A DNA stretch of 64,000 nucleotides from Aporrectodea caliginosa (Eukaryota > Annelida > Clitellata > Crassiclitellata > Lumbricidae), in the NCBI GenBank assembly GCA_020284085.1, contig JACEVL010000004.1, positions 633,307 through 697,306 of the forward strand, given 5' to 3'. The notes below the pieces were generated by a model. It did no database searches. It worked only from the letters and a program-made list of their open reading frames with translations, and had not been told where the DNA came from. This document shows, one piece after another, positions 1-12,214 of the stretch. The position numbers and the translations under genes are program-made. The number at the start of each line of letters is the position of its first letter. The first letter of the stretch is position 1.

Positions 1-1037
1 TTATTATTATTGTTATTAAAAGTATGATAAACTAAGAATTGAATGTAGGTGTGTTGCTAGGTTGATTTTTGACAATAAAACTAAACTTTCACCACTTAGA
101 AAATATTTGTATAATTATAAGTATGAGATCAAGAAGAGTGACCAGTGTTAAGCTCCACATAAAAGTGTAACGAATAGATTGTATAGGCCTAAGTTTACAC
201 GGCTTGTTGATAGAAAAATCAATCCAAACTCACGTCTACACTCTACAGGCCTTAACCAGTAAAATGAAAATAAACTACATAATAATAATGAAAGAGAAGT
301 TCTGATTCGTGTCTGTCCAGTTCATGAAAATGGCGTTGAGCATAAATTTCAATGATTAGGCCTATTATAATTATGTAGCCTACCAGCTCAATCTTGATAT
401 CATACCCATCTAAAAGCACAGTCAGTATGAACAGTGACGTCAGCAATGTTAAGCTATCGCTGCAACTTGCAAGACAAACATTCAAATCCGCCGTTGGCAA
501 AACTCGAATTTATCATTCCAAATCAAGTACTTTTGACACACCTTTCACAGCGTTGTCTTCAGACACAGAAGCAATAATATGATTGACTAAAATCTAAATC
601 TCTTTCATACACTATAAAATTATATTTAAACAAAAGATCAACCTGTTATACCGTTTAAACATGGCTGTTCCTTTAAGGGATCGTTTAAACTTTAATTCAG
701 TAGCCTACAGTGTCTATTACTCTACATATTAGGATTCATCCCTAGATCCAGTAACACTTTCATTATTTTAAATTGCTCCTACTATTAACTCATCATCCAA
801 TGAAAATGATAGAATAGTCAATAGAAAAATTCAGTCACTAGTTATTAAAAAGGCGAGTACAACTCATCCTCACCAGCATTATAGCCTAATGACAAAAAGC
901 GCGCTATTCGCACCATCTGTAAACGCCCTTATGGGGATAGTACTCAGCCCTTGTTTTTCAGTTTTGGAATACTGCCATTTTATTTGATTAATTAACTGCA
1001 GATTTGTATATCTGTAATGTAGTGTAATTAGTAATTT

Positions 1038-1085
1038 ATTTAGCGCCGTTCACAGCCGTGGTCATTCAATAGCGCTCCCAGTGAG
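1038..1085 (-). repeat. L2-type LINE/SINE hairpin tail
   Basis: Read on the minus strand this is a GGGAGCGCT arm, a short loop and a GGCGCT arm running into AAATAAATT. It is the same tail as at 5325, 18955, 26480, 40605 and 47025. No coding remnant is attached, so it may be a SINE or a 5'-truncated LINE. Confidence 0.55.
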
Positions 1086-1374
1086 AAAACCCCGAGAGAA
1101 GAAATTGGTTTTAAGAAGAGAGCGAGAGATATGAAGACAATTAGGGCCTATCCAGAAATGAAGGTCACACGCAGAGTGAATGGAAGGGCATTCCATAAAG
1201 ATAGCCTACATTCAGGAGGCTTTGAACCGCTCATACAAACAGATGATGATGCCTACTGTTTAAATTTTTTTGAAAATTTCATAGATACCGCTTCAATCAC
1301 ATTTCTACATAAATATTAGCCTAGTGGTGGTAGGCTACTATGCCTGAGATCGCGTTTTTTACCCAGTACGTCTG

Positions 1375-1525
1375 AGGCACTAATCACGTAACAGGGTCAA
1401 AAGTGAGTGGGGTGGCATATGTCACTTATAGGCAAACAATGCCAGACAATAGAAAGCTCTCATAATACGGTGCAGATGATCAAAGTGCACACCAATCACG
1501 TGACAGGGTCAAACTGAGTGGACTT
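1375..1525. repeat. Short direct repeat pair
   Basis: Two segments of about 35 bases, at 1375-1412 and 1490-1525, share the core ATCACGTRACAGGGTCAAA and then a GAGTGG motif. The spacing is about 115 bases. The origin is unknown. Confidence 0.5.
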
Positions 1526-2975
1526 GGACTAGCAGGTAACGAAATAATAATAATAATAATTCTTCCTTTATTGAAACAATCTAGGTTGACAGATTTCATT
1601 CGCAACCGGTACAGTATTGAGTTTACAGTTATGCAATTGAAACAATTCACAAGAACGCAAATGACAGAAGACATAAATGCTGAACTACTAACAGAAGAGA
1701 CAGCCTGCAAACACAAAGCACGTCCGCCTACGGGCTCAAACTCGATACCTCTCGCTCTCTACGCCAGATGTTATCCAATGCGCTCTCGGCCCCCCCCCGG
1801 CTGCTAGATAGGTAGACGAACACAGACACACACACACACAGACAGACAGGTGGACGCACAGACGCACAGACAGACTCTAGAAACAGAGCCTGTTTAATTC
1901 GTTTGGGGGCCTACATGTACCTAATAGGCTGACGCAAGAGGACAAAGAGATGGATGAATGAGTAGGCCTACTTAATTGCTTACGATATTGCACTTGGCCC
2001 AGCTATGTTTCAAATAGTCTATATGGGGGAAAAAACTGGTAAATTTCATAAAACTTTATTAAAATGACGCGTGTCAACACTATTTTAAACTGTTACAAAC
2101 AGAACTATGTATCACGTAATCGTCAAGGCCAGTGTCAAAAGTTAACATAATTATTCGTGATGTTATTAAGGTTTTTGCCTTTAGCTCTACATAGTATGTA
2201 GACAATATACAATAGCGTCCGCAAAATCGACTAATAACGTTTTGCAAACTATGCTAATCGGTGAAAATCCAAGGTACGCAGTGTCTATGTAGAAATGTCC
2301 TGAAAGGCGCTTCGGGTGGTTGGCCAAAAGAATCAAAGTATTCGCCATAGGATGTCTTCGACGTAGGCCTACAAAGCAACTCAATGATGACCAGGTTTGT
2401 CGTGTGGACCATATCACAGACGAGTTGCGCTGGTTTGCTTTTGTCGAACGTTGTAGGTAAACTGTCGAACGCAAACACGCCGAAGACGCACAGGCACATG
2501 TACAAAGAGACATACAGAAGACCTGGTTCTTTGTTCTTTCAATTTAGTTACCTTCAACAAAGGTTCATTTTGTCGAAAGCTTCCAGCAGATCATCAAATT
2601 CAAAACACACAGGAAAGCCTATATTGGCGTACGGCACATCGCATCAAATGCATATTTGCTAAACGTCAGCACTTAACCGCGATCAATATAAATGTAGATC
2701 ACGTAGGCAAAACCCATTGCATGTCAACAAGTTCCACGGTTTCTCTGACCGTATTTACAAAACAGTGAAAAAATTAATCGAAGAAGATACACTTACGGCG
2801 CTGGATTTTGCGGTGTATTTCCGCTTTGGTCAATATATCCGAGGTAATTTGAATATATTCCTGTCGGCTATAGAAACCTTATCGAGTAATAGGCCTAATA
2901 CATTAGTGCCGGTAGTGATATACATGTGTAAGTAATTTTCTTAATGTGCGTCATTCATCAAGTTGGTTAACAGTT

Positions 2976-3228
2976 GCAGAACGCTCCACTGAAACGCACG
3001 TTTCTAGGAAGTGTAAGATTACATGAGATAGGCCTGCAAAGACATATTTTCCTGTTGTTGAGGCTCTGATTACATTGGCAACACATTGTTGCCATAGACT
3101 AAACAATAATCATAGGAATGGTGTATGGTTACGTTTGGCTAGCACAACCGTCAACCAGTAGCTATTTAGAATTACACAGCACATGTAGGTTATACTTTCT
3201 TTAAGGTAAACCGTTGCAAAGACGCGAT
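2976..3228 (+). promoter_or_regulatory. Conserved upstream region of lectin gene 1
   Basis: About 250 bases before the start codon are nearly identical to 16757-17009 before gene 2, while sequence further out is interrupted by insertions in copy 2. I see no clear TATA box. The region probably holds the promoter and 5' UTR; that is inferred from position and conservation only. Confidence 0.4.
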
Positions 3229-6200
3229 ATGAAGGTTCTCGATTCTAGACTTGGACTGACAATTCGTTGTTTCATGCTTCTGCTTCACGTTGCTTTGTCG
3301 TCGGGAAAAGCTGGAAGAGCGGACAGTCATTTCCAGGTGGCACAAGTTCCTAGCGAGACAGACCTGTGTGCCTTTGACGAACCAACGGAAGTTCTCTCAG
3401 AGAGATCTGCCTTGAGATGTTCGGTAGCTTGTCATCGTGACGACGAATGCATGAACTTCAACTATTTCGCATCGAACAAGAGTTGTCGTCTCTTTTCATT
3501 CAGACCCAAGTGTTACGAACCAAGCACAGTGTGTCGCCACTATCAGGTAGTTACGAATAGGAAATTCACAACAATGGCAACATCATCGTTCTGCGCATTT
3601 GTGCATCTGAACATTTATATAGCGCTGCAGCTACACATGTTTTCTAGTTTATTCTAAAAACACTATATTTATTATACAGTACACAAAATTATGTGTATCG
3701 AAGATTTCGTGATAAAAGGAGCTTCTATCACGTTAGAACCGAATCCATTAGCAGTGATTCTCGAGCAACGCTGTCCTTCGGCTGCGACGCTTCTAATTAT
3801 TCTGTCTGATATAATCTAGTCTAATCTAATCTAATCTAATCTAATCTATTCTAATACAATCTAATACAATATAATCTATTCTAATCTAATTTATTCTAAT
3901 CAATTCTAATCAAATCTAATCAATTGTATGAAACTGTCATCCCTTAATCTACGATAATTATAGGGATCCCGGTAGCAGGACTGTCCCTTTGGGTGTCCCA
4001 TCAGGAGCCCAAACGGGAATGATCCACGTTTCTACGATTTCATTGTGTTACTTGTCTGTATGATATTAATGTCAAGTTTTGTCTGTAAAGTTCTTGTACG
4101 ATTGTCTCTTAAAAAACAGTTTTTGATTTGATTTGAATCTAATCTATTATAATATAATCTAACCTATTGTAATATATTGTAATATATTGTAATATATTGC
4201 AATATATTGTAATATATTCTAATATATCCCTTTTGGATTGACCTTTTGATATGTGCATTCATCTACTGGAATTGTTTTTTTCTTGAATTTGTACTGATTA
4301 TTGTGATCTTATGGTATTTGATGCTCAGTCAAAAATGGCTTACTTAATATATTCTAATCTATTCTAATATAATCTATTATAATCTAATCTGTCTAATCTA
4401 ATCTAATCTATTTTAATCTAATATGCTACATTCTAAGCTGATGTATAATATACATTCTGTTCTAATTTAATTTAATCTATTCTTTTCCAATTCAATCTAG
4501 TCTAATCTAATCTAATCCAAACCAATCTAATCTGCCTAATCTAACGACTTCTGTGGCTTCGTCATAATAAATCAAAAGGCATCAACTGATGGTCGCTTCA
4601 AAGTCAGAGTCCATTAGAGGAGCCATCGTCGAAATCCGATAAGTCAGAGAAACAGAAATCGCGATAATAGGGAGGGTAAATAGTGGTAATGGAATCGTAA
4701 GAAATGGTAATGGATGGATCAATAGTGGTAATGGATGGGTAAATAGTGGTAATGGATGGGTAAATAGTGGTAATGAATGGGTAAATAGTGGTAATGTATG
4801 GGTAAATAGTAGAAATGGATGGGTAAATAGTGATAATGGATGGGTAAATAGTAGAAATGGATGGGTAAATAGTGATAATGGATGGGTAAATAGTGGTAAT
4901 TGAGTGGTAGATAGTGGTAGGCCCTAATGGATGGGTAAATTGGTGATAAAGGGTTAACAGAAAAAATCTAGCCACAATAGAAACTGTTGCACAGAATGAC
5001 CTCTATTTTCATAACAGTTAAAATATCTATCCATTGTAAATTGATACTTTATGACAGTATATTTTCTATTTAATAAACGAATGTACAACAATACAAATAG
5101 TGTAAACGCGAGCGAACCAAACACAGAACCTTAAACTACATTGTAAATCTAAGGCTAGGATTTAAGTTGGAAGACGCGTTTAAAAGTCTACAGAGTTTTA
5201 AAACAAACTGACTATTCGCCTTACATGGTAGGCCTAACACTCATTAGGTCCGAGCGTCCGGCATATATCATTCTGCTGCTACTGTTACCTCAACGGAACA
5301 TGCGTACATTTTATAAGTTGCTTTAATTCTATTCCTTAGCCGTAGCTGGGCTGGGAGCGCCTCTGAGTAGGTTCCGTCGAGAGGCGCTATATAAATTCTG
5401 GGAATGAATGAATGTATTCTGCGTTCTGAACCAAGACACATTGTGTGGTGTATCCTACTGGATAAGAGAAGACACTCGAACAGTTCGATGATGCAAAGCA
5501 TTTCAATTTCACATGAACGTACCGGGATTCGAACACGGGTCGTACAGGTGAAATGTCGACGCACTAACCATATCCAGGTCGATGCTGATGCGGCTTCGAC
5601 CGCTGCATTGGATTTATTGTTGAGGTTTCTGATGTTTAACGTACCAACTCAACGACTAATCAGTGGCTGGCCGCCACCGTACGCAACGCGTGGAGTCAGT
5701 CCTGGTTGCCCGCCTATGATGTTGCACCAACTGGAGCTTTCAAAGCGCGAGCAAAATGACCCTGCGATGTCAAGTGTCTCCACGTATTCTGCTTCAGGAA
5801 TGGTTTGACGAAATTTAAGAAGAGTTTTTGCAGGTTTCAAGGAAAATGAGAAATCTGTAAGCATGATGTAGCCCACACTGATTGTAATAATTATAATTAA
5901 CAACCGAGGATATTCAAATGACGCGTTTATGTTTTCTTATATTTCAGATGCAATCTGAACAACCAAACATAGGTTTGATATTTTATATTTATGGCCAGTA
6001 CTTTTATGTTCCTAATGGCACTTAATAGCGTTTACTCTAGGGTAGGACTTTTTCTAGATTCTCTCATGCAACTCTAACTTTATCTCTAACTGCAATTACA
6101 GTTGCAACCTAAATTTACATTACTTAGGTGTAGCATTTGACAACCCATTTGTTCTACCCAATTAATCAATTGATCAATAAATTTTATTTATTGCATACCA

Positions 6201-7619
6201 TAGAACGTAATATTGTATTGACATGAAAGCATTAACCCAGTTTAAATCAGTTACATGTTTGTCTTGAGGCATACCGGTTGAAAACTGTTCGATACCCTAT
6301 ACCTACAACATGCAGCTGTATACCAGTTGTGTGGCCAACTTGACAAGCGTTCCCTGCAACTTTGGATGCCTTACAGGAAATCGAACCTTGGTCACTTGCC
6401 AAAGACAAGACAGTAAGCAAAACTATTTTTCTTTGTTTCATACCCGTAATTACGCACGATATTTGTTGTCCTAATATGTGCATATGTAGGCTATCTATGT
6501 GTGTATGCATATGTGTATGTACATACGTGGGTATGCATAAATTTATGTATGTGTGTCTATATAGAAACGTAATATACGCCTTTCAGGAACATCACAAAAG
6601 GAGAGCGCTGTTCTCGCTCGTCTGATTATATTATCAATATTCTGATTACAATGACTAAGAACAGTTGTAAAATGATACAAAAATTACTGGTAACGATTAC
6701 AATTACTATTACAACGACAACGGCATTGGTGGTGGTGGTGATGGTGGTTGTGTTGGTGGTCGTGGTTGTGGTGTTGGTGGCGTTGGCGGTGGTGGTGCTG
6801 ATGGTGTTGGTGTTGTTGGAGGTAGTGGTGGTGTCCTTGGCCGTGGCGGTCCTCCTGTTCGAGAGATTGATCAATATCACAGATATGTGCCTGCTTAATG
6901 TTTATTGAACTGATCCAGTATAGTAGAATGTCCATAAGATTAATTAAATTTGTCAACGTTTACTGAATTTCAAAATGATAATTTTGTGATCAGGAAACTT
7001 TACTGCTGTTTACGTCCAAGTAAACGTTTCGATCCCGACAATCAATGGATCGACTCCGCTGAGGTCCATCAACAACTGGATCGTCATCCAGCAAAGAGTC
7101 GATGGAAGCTTGAACTTCACCCTTCTATGGTCCGACTACAAGGCTGGCTTTGGCAATTTCTTCAACAACTTTTGGCTGGGCCTAGAAAAGATGCACCAGC
7201 TTACCTCCAGCTCTCGTTACCGACTTCGTGTTGAGTTGCAATCGTTGGATAACGGGAAGTGGTTCTCGGCTGAGTACGAATCGTTCCGCATCGACTCCGA
7301 GGTCAAAGGTTACGCTTTGAACGTGTCCGGTTACGTGGGAGATGCAGGAGACGCTCTTCAGAACTCCCAGAACTGCTCCGGTAACTGCTATCACAATGGA
7401 CATAAGTTCTCCACAATCGATGTCGACAACGATTGTTTGGTAACTTTTGACTGTGCCAGGAACAAAGGTGGCGGTGGTTGGTGGTACGCCGGCTGCTCCT
7501 ACTGTAACCTCAACAATCCCACTGATAACACCCGATTCTACTGGTTGACCATCTCAGATCTCGGTCTGGCGTCCGATGCTCAGCTCAAGACGTGTAAAAT
7601 GATGATCAAGATCGTCTAG
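3229..7619 (+). CDS. Secreted fibrinogen-related lectin, gene 1 (four exons)
   Basis: Proposed exons are 3229-3546, 5948-5972, 6269-6412 and 6994-7619, with intron phases 0, 1 and 1 and GT-AG borders; the product is about 370 residues. Exon 1 encodes a hydrophobic signal peptide (IRCFMLLLHVALSS) and a PAN/apple-like domain with a CxxxC pair and MNFNY. Exon 3 encodes a sushi-like segment with five cysteines. Exon 4 is a fibrinogen C-terminal domain: WIVIQQRVDGS, YRLRVEL, calcium-site motif DVDND, GGWWY and CNLN. The start is the ATG at 3229, since gene 2 starts at the same place. Such proteins usually bind acetylated sugars as secreted immune lectins. Oddities: the usual VYCD near the domain start reads VYVQ, so a cysteine is lost, and DVDNDC adds one. 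Exon borders are inferred from conservation between the two copies. Confidence 0.8.
3810..4560. repeat. TCTAA pentanucleotide array
   Basis: This is a degenerate (TCTAA)n array with TCTAT and TATTG variants in intron 1 of lectin gene 1. A LINE 3' remnant (3930-4138) interrupts it. The orthologous position in copy 2 is 17585-18020. Confidence 0.85.
3930..4138 (+). mobile_element. LINE 3' end remnant
   Basis: A block with GGGATCCCGGTAGCAGGACT and a TTGTCTGTATGATATTAATG segment ends in TTTTTGATTTGATTTGAATC, which looks like a LINE 3' UTR with a short tandem tail. The same block is at 17730-17940, so the insertion predates the gene duplication. No coding part remains. Confidence 0.5.
4690..4945. 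repeat. Minisatellite, unit about 21 bases
   Basis: About 12 tandem copies of a unit like GGTAATGGATGGGTAAATAG lie in intron 1. A related, more degenerate array is at 18165-18375 in copy 2. The long minus-strand open frame here (YPSITTI repeats) is a by-product of the repeat. Confidence 0.9.
5325..5412 (+). repeat. L2-type LINE 3' tail with GAATG repeats
   Basis: The sequence has the arms GGGAGCGCCTCTGAGTAGG and GAGGCGCTATATAAAT, then GGAATGAATGAATG. It matches the tail after L2 coding sequence at 40605-40687. It is also present in gene copy 2 (18955-19036). Confidence 0.7.
5515..5592 (-). repeat. tRNA-derived SINE relic (tRNA-Glu-like)
   Basis: The minus strand reads an A-box-like TGGTTAGTGCG, TTTCACC in the anticodon-loop position, and a perfect B box within GTGTTCGAATCCCGG. 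Acceptor-stem pairing is not evident, so I treat it as a SINE head rather than a working tRNA. A homologue lies at 19128-19202 in copy 2. Confidence 0.5.
6720..6850. repeat. GGT/GTT-rich simple repeat in intron 3
   Basis: This is a degenerate (GGTGTT)n-type array. It generates several long spurious frames on both strands. The matching array at 21030-21205 in copy 2 is the insertion site of a hAT-like element. Confidence 0.8.
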
Positions 7620-8037
7620 GACTATGACGAGGATGCAAAAATATTGCTCCCACGCACTGTTTGAAGCAGCTCGAAGCAAAACTCTTAGCAAAATGACAGC
7701 TGCATATGTTGCCGACTAGATTTGAGATAAACAGTGATGTTGCTGCAGTTGCTGACCTTTTGCCTCTTGTTATGCTGTACTTAGACGTGGAACAGAGGAA
7801 GCTATTGACTCTGGTATCGATACGGATTTTGTTTCTGTCGCTTATTTAATATGACGTTAATTTTAATTGATAGTTGTTTTCACTGAAGTACAAAAGAGTC
7901 TAGATGTTCATCACAAGAATAACATTTAAATACTGCTTATTTGCAAATTATATTAAAATAGACGCAAGCTTCACTTGAGCTGAATGAAAGTTTTGTTGCT
8001 TTGATTATATGAGTGGTCAACTTAGTAAGACCTCATG

Positions 8038-8043
8038 AATAAA
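8038..8043 (+). other. Candidate poly(A) signal, lectin gene 1
   Basis: An AATAAA lies about 420 bases after the stop codon. It is conserved in copy 2 at 24389-24394 with the same flanks (CCTCAT before, AAG after). Confidence 0.5.
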
Positions 8044-8199
8044 AAGATTCACTTTCAAGAATCAATTATGACACTTTTTCCTATTAGGTTAAACATAGTC
8101 CTGTAGTGTGTAGATTTATATTTGTTTTGGCTTACACATGTATATTTGTAGCATCAAATGTCAACCCTGGGTGACGCTCTGTGGGTTGGGACTCACCTA

Positions 8200-8784
8200 T
8201 CTATGACAGAACACCAAGAGTAACTCTTCCAGCTTTTAGAAATCGTTTTTATACGTATCTCTAATTTAAGTTGCAATCTATTAGACTTTGAACCGAAATC
8301 GCCAGATTATTAGGCCGTCGGTGGGGTGGTCAGGCTGTGATAGAAAAGACGCGCCACCCACCCTCATAAACTAAGACTGAGAAATTGAAGTCATTGACAT
8401 TTCATACTCATACTCTCCAGTAAGGTCTAACAGCTAGTTCACTGTACTGATGAGTGCATGCATGTATTAGTCTAGTATGCACTATATAGTTTGAAAGTGA
8501 AACTGTCATTGACGCTGTGCATTAAAGTTCACTTTACCTCTGTCATTGTGAAAATGTTTGCAAAAAAGTGTGTTAGAAAGTGGGACAATGTTTAACTAAG
8601 TATTTTTAGTTTAGTTAATTTATTTAAAAAATCAGTTGCCAACTTTAGTTAAACTGGTTTATGACAGCTGCACAACAGTTGAAAATTAACTTTAAAAGAA
8701 TAGTTTAGTGCCCATCGCTGTACAATTGAGGCAAATAATACTACAAGAACTAAGTGAGACGTTTCAAAAATGGTAATGCTTCTA
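8200..8784. other. No gene seen
   Basis: This is AT-rich spacer after duplication unit 1. I see no exon-like open frame or recognisable repeat. Confidence 0.4.
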
Positions 8785-9115
8785 TCAGACCGTGACATGT
8801 TTCGTTATGTTTCGACATGCCACCTTAACATACGATGCGTCCACTTATTAATATTCCTTAATGAAACATAACGTGAATCCGTCCGCTGATTTATGTTTCG
8901 TAATAATTTTATCATGAAAAACTTAACTTAGGTCTGATTTTCTCTCGTCCGGTGATTAATGTTTCGCCATGAAACTCAACGGAGGTATCGTCTAATTGAT
9001 TATTGTTTTATCATTAAACGTAATGTAAATCCGTCCACAGATGTATGTTTCATCATGAAGCTTAACGTGGATACGCCAGACGATTAATGTTTATCATGAA
9101 ACTTAGGAGCCCGGA
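8785..9115. repeat. Degenerate tandem repeat, unit about 55-60 bases
   Basis: About five diverged copies share ATGTTTCATCATGAAACTTA and GTNNATCCGTCC-like segments. Unit length varies. Confidence 0.65.
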
Positions 9116-9487
9116 TCAATGCGGGCAAACTGTCTGAGGGCGTAGATCCGATCGCTGGTTAATGTATTTGTATTCTAATTCGCTTGCTAGTTTGTAGCTT
9201 TTAAACCGATGACTCTACTCCCATTTCTAGTTAAAGTTTTATCGCCAACAATTGAGGCAATGTTGTAAATGAGAAAGCGCTTTAATAAGTAGTTAGCAAA
9301 CTGGCATAGACTTGTATTCTATATATCTGGACAGTGATTGTGTATTAAAAGTTAGAAATATCTACCATGCTTTTAACCATTATTATTATTATTTTAAAGG
9401 TCAATTCAATTATTACAGTAGGCCTATATTAAATATTTACATTTATTTATATTTACATGATGCCGATCTCAGTTTCCTGAATCTAAA

Positions 9488-9575
9488 TAGGTGCGCCAAA
9501 TTGTCTTGCGCCAAATTGTCCGTGCGCCGAATTGTCTTGCGCCGAATTGACCGCGCCGAATTGTCTGGATTCAGC
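9488..9575. repeat. Short tandem repeat, GCGCCGAATTGTC unit
   Basis: There are five or six copies of GCGCC[A/G]AATTGTC with spacers. A single related copy lies at about 16730. It could be the subterminal array of a foldback element, but I see no partner arm. Confidence 0.7.
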
Positions 9576-10361
9576 CGAGCCTGTCTATAGAGCGCCGCAA
9601 GCTTTTGAAGCATTGGTAAATTGACTTGTACTAGACAGGGCCAAAGGTGCCTTTTCGGACTTGCTCTTCGCTAATCAGCTCAAAGTGATAAAAATTATCT
9701 TGCTGGAAAAAGCGATAATGTAGACTACTGGGATAGAATTCGTTATCGTTGCCTTTTATTTAGCAGAAAAAGAGACAGGCTATCAACACGATCTGTATAG
9801 TTGCAAGGATCTGAGTTATGAAGAAAAGGTTCAAAAGGCGTATTTTCAGAACATTGGAAAAAACAAGAAGTCGAGAAATGATTGAAACTTCTAAAATTAT
9901 TATTGGAAAAGCGGCATTGCTGTGGGAAGGGTCTCTTGAATTTCTCGAACCAAACAAGGCAGGCATCCGACGCCCCAGATAGGCAATGCCTCAGAAACTG
10001 TCAAGCACACTAGGGCAGGAAATTTTTCGATGCAAGAGTGGTAGACACTGCTTCCATTCGAAGGCGTACAAATAGACTTGAATTGATTTTAGTGCACCAG
10101 CGGGAATGCACGAAGCTTCTCTTCTCTTCTTAGTCGTTGGTTGATAACTATCCATTATCCATGTAGACCCTAAGTCAGTTTAGTTCGATAGATGGTTCAT
10201 ACATCACACTCAGTTGTTAAATCACTCGCTAGATGACGACTATCTCTTTTTAAGGTACAGAATCTCTATGGCTGGACTAATTCTTTTCACCTTAGGCGAG
10301 CACGAAAAATAATTGTGAAAGTTTCGTGAAATGCGCCACACCAGTGGCTGTAAAGAAACAA

Positions 10362-11404
10362 GTGAGGTATTTCTATGGCGTGTAACCCGATGCGAAGTGT
10401 TGCATACATTCTTAGGTTGCATAGCACCGGACCAAAAAACTTCCCAGTTTATGAATAAATATTAACTGTCATACAAATGAAATGACACATTGTTTAAAAC
10501 AGCAAATAATAAACCCCAAAGCTGTTAAAACCCGAAGAGGTGTAGGCCTACTGGTTTCTGAAAAAAGCAACATGGTAAGTTGACAAAGAAGCAATCTTCT
10601 AGCGATGTAATCTTAGAGTAGAAATAGGAACTCTCCTATGCATATTTCTTCACTGCCAACTCACGAAATGTAGCCGTATTTTTTAAACATCAATAAACAT
10701 CATAACTGAAAAGCTCTATTCATCCATTCGCCTTTGCCGTGAAAGGGCAGGAGAGGATGGGTGGGAAAGAGAATCCCATAGGATATTAGTTAGTCATAGG
10801 CATAGGATATTAGTAGTCATTACTTTTCAAGGAGTAGGGCTAACTCATCCCCGTCATCCGTTGTCGATGAAACAGAAGCTGTTCACGATGAGTTTTCAGG
10901 ATGAAGGCTACGTATTATCTGGTAACAAAATCTATTGTTGAGTCTGAATCGAGTACATTCAAACTCAAATTCAAATTGTTTTATTGCAACCAAATTATTA
11001 CCGTAAAGCAGAGAATGTGAAGAAGCAAAATACACTGGCAACAAAGGGAGGCCCAAAAGGGATGGAGATCCCGCTAAAGATATCGAGTACATGACTAATT
11101 ATTAGTTTACAATTTCACGGACTAAACAATAGCAAGAGAATAGCAACCAACTTGATAAGAGTAATATGCGTTCACGAATTTACAAATTTGAGACTCAATG
11201 GACAATTCAGGATAAGAAACTGACATAGCTGATCTAGTCATGCCCGTTAAATTATTAGACGGTAATATTCAATGAGATGAGCTACAATTTTGTGAGATTG
11301 AAAGTGCGGATACAACATTTCACGTGACGTGTTCAGAATATTTACTACAAGTTGGTATTTCTATGGCGTGTAACCCGATGCGAAGTGTTGCATAGCACCG
11401 GACC
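10362..11404. repeat. Direct repeat pair flanking 0.9 kb
   Basis: TATTTCTATGGCGTGTAACC and the following bases through TAGCACCGGACCAA occur at 10364-10433 and 11354-11404. The first copy has 15 extra bases after TGTTGCATA. This could be a small duplication. Confidence 0.7.
10955..11085 (-). mobile_element. LINE 3' end fragment
   Basis: Read on the minus strand: AGCGGGATC-CATCCC hairpin, GGGCCTCC, then TTTGGTTGCAATAAAACAAT with a TTTGAA tail. The hairpin and GGTTGCAAAATAAA end match the 3' UTR of the large LINE ending near 62595, so it is the same group. Confidence 0.6.
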
Positions 11405-12214
11405 AACAGAAATGCACGAAAATAGACTTAGGGAAACGGTTGAGTCAATAGCAAAGTAATGTATCCTACAATGCGCAGTCTTGTCAATAGCTTAGCTCAC
11501 GAACAGAAACAGACATTTATGGAGCATTTTCAAGGCAATGCCATGTATATATATAATATATCCATTTATGTGCTTATCTGGTTGTTATGGTTGAAACCGG
11601 ATACAAATTCGATCATGCGGTTGGCTGTGATGACGTCAGTATTACCCTTTCAGTGAATAGCAGAGAAGACAGCAGAAAATAGGTGGCAAGATATTATATC
11701 GACGGTGAGAGGACGTCTTGAATGTCTGTGGATTGTTCCCGAACAGCAGTGTCATTAGGCTCCATGCTGCAAACAGTTTCAAACTGTCTTGAAATGCATT
11801 TCTTCGAACAGTTAGATGCCCATATGTGCAGCGCTTCAGTGAGCGCTACATTATTGATACAGAAAAACTCGTTTACAGGAATACACATAAGGCATACATA
11901 CATACGTATATACATTCATTCATTAATGCATGCATACGCATATGCATTATGCATATAGATGTAGGATGTTTGAAGCCCACAAGAAAATGCTCTCCAGCGG
12001 GCTTCGTATATCCTACATTTTGAGTTATGTCTCATTGCATCATGCCTCATCTTTAATTAATAGTAGGTATACACAGTAGAAAGCCACCAGCACTCATATG
12101 CCGAGGTTAAGAAAATGAATTCGCTAACACTTCATACATATGGCTAACTCATGCTGTCCCATATGGCAAGCTTAAGGGATTGCTCTTCTTCATCATCCTC
12201 AGATGGTTACTGAC

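Larger units (their letters stand above)
1..2635. other. Gene-poor left flank
   Basis: I recognise no coding exon here. The stretch is AT-rich. It holds an L2-type tail (1038-1085), two related segments near 1375 and 1490, an AAT run at 1546-1560 followed by sequence that looks like the 3' end of a minus-strand LINE, and CA/GACA low-complexity sequence around 1820-1875. Short open frames near 2187-2662 show no domain I know. Confidence 0.5.
2640..8200 (+). repeat. Tandem duplication unit, copy 1 (lectin gene 1)
   Basis: This block matches 13810-24530 in order: the 2640-2900 segment, the 2976-3228 upstream region, all four exons, introns with the TCTAA array, minisatellite, L2 tail and tRNA-like relic, and about 550 bases of 3' flank ending near the shared CCAACCCTGGGTGA. 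Because repeats inside the introns are shared, they were present before the duplication. Copy 1 is compact, so it serves as an empty-site reference for insertions in copy 2. Confidence 0.85.
9600..12210. other. Gene-free stretch
   Basis: I find no exon with recognisable homology. The stretch contains a direct repeat pair (10362-10433 and 11354-11404), a minus-strand LINE 3' end (10955-11085) and ATAC-rich sequence near 11880-11950. Confidence 0.45.

Noticed and set aside
4604..4975. 123-residue minus-strand frame with YPSITTI repeats
   Set aside because: By-product of the 21-base minisatellite in intron 1 of lectin gene 1.
5515..5592. Functional tRNA gene
   Set aside because: A and B boxes are present but acceptor-stem pairing is not seen, and the paralogue at 19128 has a degraded A box. 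A SINE head fits better.
6684..6956. His/Gln-rich minus-strand frame
   Set aside because: Translation of the GGT/GTT simple repeat in intron 3.
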